DNA of 5,329 nucleotides from an uncultured Clostridia bacterium (lineage in GTDB: Bacteria > Bacillota > Clostridia > Christensenellales > CAG-917): NCBI GenBank assembly GCA_947174215.1, contig CAMWIB010000090.1, positions 1-5,329 of the forward strand, read 5' to 3'. Numbering within the stretch: position 1 is the first letter of the stretch; each line of letters begins with the position of its first letter. The position numbers were made by a program, and so were the translations under genes. The notes under the pieces were generated by a model. That model saw only the letters and a list, made by a program, of their open reading frames with translations, searched no databases and was not told the DNA's origin. Of this stretch, positions 1 through 5,329 are shown piece by piece.

Positions 1-1
1 G

Positions 2-3000
2 CCTATCACGGATATGCTCGAAGGCGCAACCGTGTACGTTGAGCTTGAATACAGAACGACCTTGCACCCCGAAAAGACTGCAAAGGCGAAGCTGTGGGTA
101 GAGATTAAGAACGGCAAGCTCAATCTGTACGTAGACGTCAACGACCTTGGCACGCTTGTAAACTGGGGCGACTTCTTCTCCTACGGCGCGATAGAAGGTC
201 TTGACCTTGCGGCGCTCTTCGGAAGCGGTAGCACGGCGGCAGTTGAAGCGGGCGTTGCGGCCGCATCGGCAGACGACGACGTCAACTACGGCATTTTGCC
301 TGAGGGTATCTGGGGCATACTCGATATGCTCGTCGGCAGACTCCTGTTTGCAAGGGACTTCCTCACCGTCGGACTAAGAGAGGATTTGCTCTCCAAGATA
401 TTCGTAAGCCTGTCCAACGTAGACCCGGCGCTTTCTGAGAGCATCAGCAAGTTCCTGCCCGGAATGTTCACGTCCAACGGCATCGACACAAGCGGTATCA
501 CATTTGACCTCAGCGGCAATGCGCCTGCACTCAGCCTGAATATAGGCTTCAAGGTTGGCAAGACGCTGTATATGGACGTTGATAAATACAACAACTATTA
601 CGGCGCAGGCGGCAAGTACGTTGAAAACGGCGTAACGGGCGTCAACTGGGCGAACGTAACAGGCGGCGTAACCTATATTAAGGACGGCGACGGCAATTAC
701 GTACAGGGCGGCGACGCTACGACCAATCAGACTGAAACGTTCATTCTCGTATCCACAGACGAATACGCACTCGTATCCTACGCGTATCCGAAGTGGGCGG
801 GTACGACGTACGACCTCGTCGACGCTGATAAGCTCGTATTCAGAGAGCATACCGACGCAGGCAAGGGACTCTATCTGTCGCTCGGCGATTTCAGACTGTC
901 CGCAAAGATTGACGGAATTTACGTCAGACTCAATAAGGACTTCTCTGAAAACCTTATGGATAAGATGGACGCAAACAATGACGGTACGCTTGACGAATAC
1001 GTACGCATTCAGGACCTCAAAGCGACGCTGTCCATGAGCATCAACGTATCCTTGTACGGTAGCGGCAAGGCGGCAAACAATACGATAGATTTGAGCGAAC
1101 TCATTCAACTCCTGTTGCCCGGCGACGAACTGAGCAGTGCGAAGCTGATGCTGAACATTGTCAACGAAGTCGGTAGCCAGAGCGGCGCATACTTGAAGCT
1201 CGACCTCGTTGCAACGGTTGATTTGAGCGGCGTAGAGCCGAAGCTCAACCTTATGCTTGAACTTGTCAAGTACGTAGCGGGTAGCAATACCAACAAGACG
1301 TTGCTTGGCGTGTACCTGCTCAACGACGTCGTATACGTCGATTTGAGCGGCATACTCGGTGCGGCGGCAAAGATTAAGCTCGAAGGCGTAAACCTCGGCG
1401 GCTTGCTCAAAGAACCTCTTGGCGGAGTGTTCGATAAGCTCGGCGTAGAGGGTATGTTCGGCGGTGCAGGCGAAGCAAGCACTGCGGCGGCGGAAGAAAT
1501 AGGTACGCTCAACGGTTTGAGAAAGAACTGGCCGTACCTCATGCTGATGTTCAATCCGCGCAGACTGCTGTTGCAGCTCAACGCAAGCCTCATCAACGTA
1601 GTGTACAGAAAGATACTTGCATTGCGTGGCTCCGAACAGAAGAACTTCATCCCCGACCTTGGCGACCTGTTGCTCAACATCGGCACGGATAGCGACGACC
1701 ATACGACGATAAGCTTGAATTTGCGCCTTAGCGACGCACTGTACATAACGCTTGACCTGCCGTTCCCGCATATCGACAAGAGTGTTGATACGAGCGCGAT
1801 TTCAAGTCACCTTGGAAATACAAACGCGTACATAAAGGTTGGTACGCTTGACCTCGAAGCGATACTCAGCGGCGACCCTGACGCAGACCTGATGTCTATG
1901 CTCGATTTGCCGACGATTGGTCTTAACCTCGATATGGCGATACAGATTTCGTCCAGAGGCTATGAACCGGGTACGACCAACTACAATAACAGCTTTGCTC
2001 ATTGGCTCAGCAGTGAATTGCTTGGAAATATGCTTGACGGTATGGGCGCACTGGGCTACTGGACGCCGATAACCACGCTTACGGGTACGTATGGCTTGCA
2101 GACCTACAAGGGCAAGATTTACACCTTCGACAGCGCGAGCAAGACGTATATTCCGACAAGCGAAGATATGTCAAGCAAGACTCAGGCTGACGTAAATTCG
2201 GGCAAGTATTATCGCTACGTAATGGGCAATCTCAACTTCCGTCTTGGTACGTCAAGCGAAAGCATAAGACTGAGCGTTTCGTTGCAAGCGAACCTCAACC
2301 TCGGCGCACTTATCCTTTACGGAATCGGCGGTATACTGTACAGCGATATGTCAATCAAGGTTGGCATTGGCGACCCGCTCAATACGCAGATTATCAACAT
2401 CTACTACCTTGGTTCAACAGGTCTTGCGCGTAACAGCATGGGTAAGATTGAAGTGACCAAGGGCGCGAATATATTCAGTGACGCGCTGTACATCGACGCT
2501 ACGGGTATCGGCCTTGGCAAGATTAAGTTCCAAGGCGCGGCAGGTATACTTGGCGTAACGTCAACGAGTGCGGAGGCAGTCACTGCAACCGACAGCGCAA
2601 AGGTGGCGGCAGAAGCAGTCACTGCGGCGGAAGCGGCTACGGAGCTGTTCCTCAACCTCGATATTGAAAACGGCAGAATTGGTATGTCCTTCGACAAGGG
2701 ACTTATCACAACGCTGTTCAATATGCTTGGCGTGGAGCTTGGCTTCGAATTGCCCGATATCAAGCACGCGGCGGCGGCAATCAGCTTTGGCGAGCAGCAA
2801 GGTCTTGACGCAATCAATATCACAGCGGACCTCGATAGCGTAGGTACGTCTATCGGTATCAGCATCTCCAACATCGGTCTGTCCGTTGGCGAAGGCTTCT
2901 TCGATACGGCAGGACTCGTAGAAGAGGTCAAGGTCGGCTATGCAGGACTTACGATGTCGCAGACGGCAGGTATGATGTCGCTCATCCAGAACGTGCTTGA

Positions 3001-5329
3001 CTCCATCAACCTCAATGCGAACATAGAGATTTACAACCACGTATGGGAAGTCCTTATCGGTTCTGGTAACGAAACTTGGCAGCAGACGAAGAACACCGGT
3101 CGTGTACAGGTTATGAAGTCCAATTCCAAGATAACGCTCACAACCAAGAAGGTCTATGAAAACACCAATACGGAAGAGGCTGGCAAAGAGAAGAATAAGA
3201 GCTATCACTTGAGAGTGGATTTGAGCGCGTCAGCAAGTTCTACAAGACTTAAAGAAAATATGTCGCTCAACGTCGTAATCGGCGGTAACAAGGTGTTCCT
3301 CAGAAACATTGAGGTTACGATGAGCGGCTTGGCTGAAAACGCGGCGAGCTTGGTTGGCGCTCTTAAAAAGATATTGAACTTCTTTGACCTCGGTCAGTTG
3401 CTCAACTTTGTCAAGGGCGACGACGGTGACGACGGCAAGTTCTTCTATCCCGAGCAGTCTGCTTCTAAGGACGCACAGATTGCCGCAAATTCGGAGCTTA
3501 CCTCTACGGAGAGCGGCTGGAACAGCGACAAGTCGGCATATTCCTACAAGGCGAACCTTACGGGACTTATCAATAAGGTTGACGTGGACGTGTTCAACAA
3601 CAAGAATTACATTCCGTATTATTCTGGAATGGGCGCAATGTCACGTAACTCAGGTCTTATCACTCTCGGCATCGAGTTCAATAAGGACGCATTCAACGAG
3701 TTGATGATTATGGTTGACTGCATCCTGCTCAATTTGATGTTGAATATGAACAGCCACGATAACGACCCGTTGAGACCAAAAGACTCTGACGCTACAAAGA
3801 ATAACAGTTACTTCATCGATATAACGAAGTACACTCTTAACAATACAAACTCGACGAAGGCGGCTGAAGATAACACGGATAAAGACTTGCAGTTCCTTAG
3901 CCTCAAAACGGCAAAGGACGTACTCAACGAGTTTGACAACAACTACGTCAAGAAGGGTGCAACGACGCAACAGAAGGTCAACTTCCTCGAGCCGTACATC
4001 CGTAGCTTGCCCTACACACTCCTCAAATGGGTGTTGCGTGACATGGCGTTCAACGCTTTGGAATCCGTCGGTTCAACAACCACTGGTGCATTGAACATCT
4101 GGGGTGGTGCAGGTAGAGACCTCTGGGACGATACGTTCCTGACGGTGTTCTTTGGTGCGAGCAGACACAGTATCGAGTCTGCTATCAGCCCGACTGTCAC
4201 AGACTTGTCAAGACTTATCGGCGGTATACTGCCATTGCCTTTCGCTTGCGGCAGTATCAACCCGAGCTTGAAGATTTATATCGACCTTGCGCCGAAGAAC
4301 TCCGAGTACGGACTCAGTGACGCGTACAAGATGAATCCCGGCATACAGGCGGTTGAGTTCTACATCAACGGTAGAAAGAACGGCGCGGGTACGGGTATAA
4401 CCTACACCACAAAGTCGAATACTGCGCTTGGATATGGCGGCACGTTCGGCACTAGAAGCGTAAACAGTGCGGAGTTGGTTCCCACCAACAGCGGTACGAC
4501 AGACAACGCAAACGGCGGAGCTTGGGACTTCTTCTTCCTGCGCCTCACGCCGTACGGTAACGTCAACAGCTCTGTCAAGAATACGATGATAGGCTTTGAC
4601 GACGCCGCGGACGCAACGGTAATAGGAAGCGCACCGCCGACGGAAATTGAAATTTCCGACCCGGCAACACGTCAGGGTGTGGCACGCTACAACGATTCAA
4701 GAGGAGATAAGTCCTTCTATCTGCGCGACAGCTACTTCTTCGATGAATCGCTCTTCCCGCAGAAGGCTGACGTGAGATACAGCAACGGCTACTATACCAA
4801 CGACGAAACGAGTGACGGCTCTGCAACGGGTACGTACATCGTCTGGGATGCGTCAACGGTAGATTTGACAGCCGCGTCGATTGATTCAACCGGCAGACGT
4901 CTTGCAGGTTACGTATACGGCTATGCACTCAACGTGGTTATGTATACGATTCCTGTCTACGTGACAAACGCGTATGCGGTCAAGACGGTACAGGCAGTCA
5001 AGTCAACGGCAAGCCTGACGGCTTCGTCCAATAGCTTCACGTACAACGGCGCAATTAGACTTGATATGAAGTCTGACAACAGCACGTTCAACGTAGAGTT
5101 GCCCGACCTCGTGAGCCTGACCTTCCAGAACAATTCTGTAAGAACGTTCGGTACGTATCTCGCTGACGAAGAGGGTAAGATGCTTAATGCTGTTATGCTC
5201 AGAAGCAACAGTACGGTGTCCGGCTCTAAGAGATACATTGGCTCGTCCGTAATAAGCGGTGGCTATAAGTCGCATAAGAGCTACACGGAAACCGACCCCG
5301 AAACGGGCTTGACGGAAACCATTCAGCCC
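2..5329 (+). CDS. Giant repeat-containing probable surface/extracellular protein, partial at both ends
   Basis: One frame stays open from base 2 to the last base, giving 1,776 codons with no stop; neither the start codon with its ribosome binding site nor the stop codon is in the window. I do not recognise a named family for most of it. What is visible: four diverged long modules (residues about 9-1300), a non-repeat region (1301-1545), then Ig-like domains (from 1546). Alternating hydrophobic/polar strands such as VYVELEY (11-17), YLKLDL (397-402) and IRLSVSL (755-761) suggest a beta-rich protein. Only two cysteines (1240, 1416) and abundant Gly/Asn/Asp/Ser/Thr fit an exported Gram-positive-type protein. 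No signal peptide, LPXTG or other anchor can be seen because both ends are missing, and no convincing transmembrane helix is present. No catalytic motif was recognised. Role as adhesin, stalk or ligand-binding surface protein is inference. That it is coding is close to certain; the location is moderately supported. Confidence 0.95.
221..280 (+). other. Ala-rich linker of module 1
   Basis: Residues 74-93 consist almost only of Gly, Ser, Ala, Val, Thr, Glu and Asp, and end in three Asp residues (91-93). The segment interrupts a strongly patterned beta/amphipathic region between DLAALF (68-73) and the W104 stretch. It reads as a flexible or helical low-complexity insert. Its position matches the Ala-rich stretches of modules 2 and 3. 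Confidence 0.65.
968..1003 (+). other. EF-hand-like calcium-binding loop
   Basis: Residues 323-334 read DANNDGTLDEYV. Positions 1, 3, 5, 6, 8 and 9 (D, N, D, G, L, D) fit the canonical EF-hand or dockerin-type loop. Position 12 is Val instead of the usual Asp/Glu, so affinity may be weak or the ligand may come from elsewhere. It is a single loop, not a pair, and has no counterpart in the other modules. In exported bacterial proteins such loops often bind Ca2+ for structural rigidity; metal binding here is inferred from the motif only. Confidence 0.5.
1184..2260 (+). repeat. Long protein module 2 (residues about 395-753)
   Basis: Second copy, following module 1 directly. It starts with strand YLKLDL (397-402), followed by VVYVDLSGILG (443-453) and KIKLEG (457-462), which correspond to YVDVNDLG of module 1 and to YIDATGIGLG plus KIKFQG of module 3. 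Then come a short Ala-rich linker (487-500), NWPYLMLMF (509-517), the basic strand RRLLLQLNASLI (520-531), an FIPDL turn (549-553) and strands ISLNLRL (570-576) and LYITLDL (580-586). Its second half contains MLDLPTIGLNLDMAIQI (633-649), similar to a segment of module 3, and a Tyr hairpin YTFDSASKTYIP (707-718), similar to the hairpin of module 1. The Y-[VI]-D motif is 402 residues after that of module 1. Confidence 0.6.
1460..1501 (+). other. Ala-rich linker of module 2
   Basis: Residues 487-500 are a short Gly/Ala/Ser/Glu stretch (GGAGEASTAAAEEI) between VEGMF (482-486) and the NWPYLMLMF strand (509-517). It is the shortest of the three Ala-rich linkers and sits at the same place in the module order. 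Confidence 0.6.
2555..2644 (+). other. Ala-rich linker of module 3
   Basis: Residues 852-881 are dominated by Ala, Thr, Ser, Val and Glu, and separate the GAAGIL strand (845-850) from LFLNLDI (882-888). It is the longest of the three linkers and contains a 13-residue near-tandem duplication. The composition suggests a helical or flexible spacer. Confidence 0.65.
2573..2650 (+). repeat. Two-copy 39-bp near-tandem duplication in the Ala-rich linker
   Basis: The codons for EAVTA occur at residues 858-862 and again at 871-875, exactly 13 codons apart. The 11-base string gcagtcactgc is identical at 2576-2586 and 2615-2625. The rest of each 39-base unit is only loosely similar. This suggests that the linker grew by in-frame duplication, or it may be chance in low-complexity sequence. 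Confidence 0.45.
3200..3901 (+). repeat. Probable degenerate protein module 4 (residues about 1067-1300)
   Basis: A shorter and weaker copy. It opens with strand YHLRVDLSASAS (1068-1079), like YLKLDL of module 2, then VFLRNIEVTMSG (1098-1109) and an amphipathic stretch around LKKILNFFDLGQLLNF (1121-1136). In place of an Ala-rich linker it has an Asp/Gly loop (1139-1145) and a Ser/Ala/Asp-rich polar stretch (about 1151-1180). The strand LITLGIEFNKDAF (1219-1231) aligns by pattern with RIGMSFDKGLI of module 3, and is followed by a hydrophobic helix (about 1233-1249) that includes C1240. A clear Y-[VI]-D motif and KIK[LF]xG are missing. Homology to modules 1-3 is likely but not proven by eye. 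Confidence 0.4.
3416..3436 (+). other. Asp/Gly-rich loop in module 4
   Basis: Residues 1139-1145 read GDDGDDG, between the hydrophobic helix LLNFVK (1133-1138) and KFFYP (1146-1150). It sits roughly where modules 1-3 carry their Ala-rich linker. Metal binding is possible, but the pattern does not match a canonical loop. Confidence 0.35.
3902..4636 (+). other. Non-repeat region between the modules and the Ig-like domains (residues 1301-1545)
   Basis: This part does not follow the module pattern. Residues 1301-1355 look helical, with LEPYIRSLPYTLLKWVLRDM (1329-1348) as an amphipathic stretch. Residues 1364-1380 are Trp/Gly/Asp-rich (W1367, W1375). LIGGILPLPFAC (1405-1416) is hydrophobic and holds the second of only two cysteines. 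Strands LKIYIDL (1423-1429) and AVEFYING (1450-1457) then lead into a Gly/Thr/Asn-rich stretch (about 1458-1508) and a further strand FFFLRLTPYG (1510-1519). I recognise no family. It probably forms its own domain or an adaptor between the module array and the Ig-like tail. Confidence 0.5.
4637..4969 (+). other. Bacterial Ig-like domain, Big_4-like (residues about 1546-1656)
   Basis: The order of motifs fits the bacterial Ig-like group 4 pattern: an entry strand PTEIEISDP (1546-1554), then FPQKADVRYSNG (1585-1596), which resembles the 'P..V.V.Y.DG' strand pair, then YIVWDASTVDL (1612-1622), resembling 'V.WD...vd', then GRRLAGYVYG (1631-1640), resembling 'G...v.G.v.G', and the closing strand YTIPVYVTN (1648-1656). 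Domains of this type usually act as extracellular spacers or adhesion units near the end of surface proteins. The assignment is by motif pattern; the first part (1555-1580) is longer than in a minimal domain. Confidence 0.6.
5009..5329 (+). other. Probable second Ig-like domain, cut by the window end
   Basis: Residues 1670-1776 begin with a short strand region SLTASSNSFTYNG (1671-1683). The segment ELPDLVSLTFQNNSV (1699-1713) repeats the 'P..v.v.y.nG' pattern of the preceding Ig-like domain (FPQKADVRYSNG). A WD-type central strand is not seen; the polar stretch 1733-1776 has several Ser, Lys and Thr residues and no clear closing strand before the sequence ends. It may be another Ig-like or a related beta-sandwich domain. 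Confidence 0.4.

Larger units (their letters stand above)
26..1183 (+). repeat. Long protein module 1 (residues about 9-394)
   Basis: First visible copy of a diverged protein-level module; it may begin before the window. Order of parts: amphipathic strand VYVELEY (11-17); strand ending in YVDVNDLG (43-50); hydrophobic DLAALF (68-73); Ala-rich linker (74-93); an amphipathic stretch with W104; the basic strand RDFLTVGLRED (118-128), continuing into LLSKIF (129-134); then strands LSLNIGF (177-183) and TLYMDVD (188-194). The rest of the module holds a Tyr hairpin YIKDGDGNYVQ (225-235), an EF-hand-like loop (323-334) and LIQLLL (367-372). The match to modules 2 and 3 is in order and spacing of motifs, not in DNA identity. 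Outer borders are approximate. Confidence 0.55.
2261..3199 (+). repeat. Long protein module 3 (residues about 754-1066)
   Basis: Third copy. It opens with strands IRLSVSL (755-761) and NLNLGALIL (764-772), then carries ALYIDATGIGLG (828-839) and KIKFQG (840-845), equivalent to module 2 positions 445-462. The longest Ala-rich linker follows (852-881), then LFLNLDI (882-888), the basic strand RIGMSFDKGLI (892-902) with LFNMLG (905-910), an ELPDI turn (916-920) matching FIPDL of module 2, and strands INITADL (938-944) and IGISISNIGL (951-960). LIQNVLDSINLNANIEI (994-1010) resembles the module 2 segment 633-649 and the LIQLLL of module 1. The final part (about 1025-1066) is polar and Lys/Asn/Thr-rich, without the clear Tyr hairpin of the first two modules. 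The Y-[VI]-D motif lies 385 residues after that of module 2. Confidence 0.6.

Noticed and set aside
374..1771. 465-codon minus-strand open frame
   Set aside because: It lies in exact antisense register to the main gene and is explained by the lack of TTA, CTA and TCA codons there. Its translation has odd composition (many Val, Tyr, Cys, Arg, Gln) and no recognisable domain.
1105..1779. 224-codon minus-strand open frame in a second register
   Set aside because: It is Ser/Pro/Leu-rich low-complexity translation of the opposite strand of a strongly patterned gene, with no domain; a shadow.
26..3199. Leucine-rich repeat (LRR or BspA-like) protein
   Set aside because: Leu is frequent, but there is no regular 20-24-residue LxxLxLxxN periodicity; the repeats are hundreds of residues long.
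2404..3208. Overlapping minus-strand open frames of 175 and 215 codons
   Set aside because: Both overlap each other and the main frame, neither shows a plausible ribosome binding site or family, and the main frame's domain pattern runs straight through.
3384..3704. 106-codon plus-strand open frame in another frame
   Set aside because: Its Ser/Thr/Arg-rich translation has no domain, and it lies within module 4 of the main gene.
3698..3748. Possible transmembrane helix (residues about 1233-1249)
   Set aside because: The run contains Glu, Asp and Asn residues (E1233, D1239, N1244, N1248) and matches the amphipathic segment after the basic strand in the other modules, so a soluble helix is more likely.
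1..5329. CRISPR array, tRNA/rRNA, transposon ends, internal promoter or terminator
   Set aside because: No regularly spaced DNA repeats, RNA-like folds, terminal inverted repeats or hairpin-plus-T-run were seen, and the uninterrupted coding frame leaves no intergenic space.

Overview
The whole window lies inside one coding sequence on the + strand. Reading from base 2, there are 1,776 consecutive sense codons to base 5329, with no stop and no recognisable start region. The window is therefore an internal slice of a giant gene; its true start lies upstream and its true stop downstream. No second gene, RNA gene, mobile element, CRISPR array, promoter or terminator can be supported. The open frames on the minus strand and in other frames are shadows of this gene.

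The encoded protein looks like a very large exported or cell-surface protein. It is rich in Gly, Asn, Asp, Ser, Thr and Leu, has alternating hydrophobic/polar beta-strand patterns throughout, carries only two cysteines (C1240 and C1416 of the visible residues), and ends in bacterial Ig-like domains. Residues 1 to about 1300 are built from four strongly diverged modules of roughly 235-385 residues. The best-conserved core, seen clearly in modules 1-3, runs in this order: paired amphipathic strands, a Y-[VI]-D strand motif (Y43, Y445, Y830), an Ala-rich linker of variable length, and a basic strand followed by an amphipathic segment. Module 4 keeps only part of this pattern. Residues 1301-1545 are a non-repeat region, followed by one Big_4-like Ig domain (about 1546-1656) and the start of a probable second one that runs off the window.

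The organism is probably a bacterium of the Bacillota/Clostridia type, perhaps an uncultured gut lineage. This rests on the protein style (giant, low-Cys, Ig-tailed), on AGA as the main Arg codon beside AAG-rich Lys, and on a base composition near 50% GC by eye. It is an inference and not secure. Codon use is distinctive: I found no TTA and a single CTA (base 374) among a very large number of Leu codons, which explains the long antisense open frame in the first third of the window.

Function is not known. The modules could be adhesive or structural stalk units. A more speculative reading is that the amphipathic strand and helix units form hydrophobic-ligand-binding folds. A structure prediction would decide between these.
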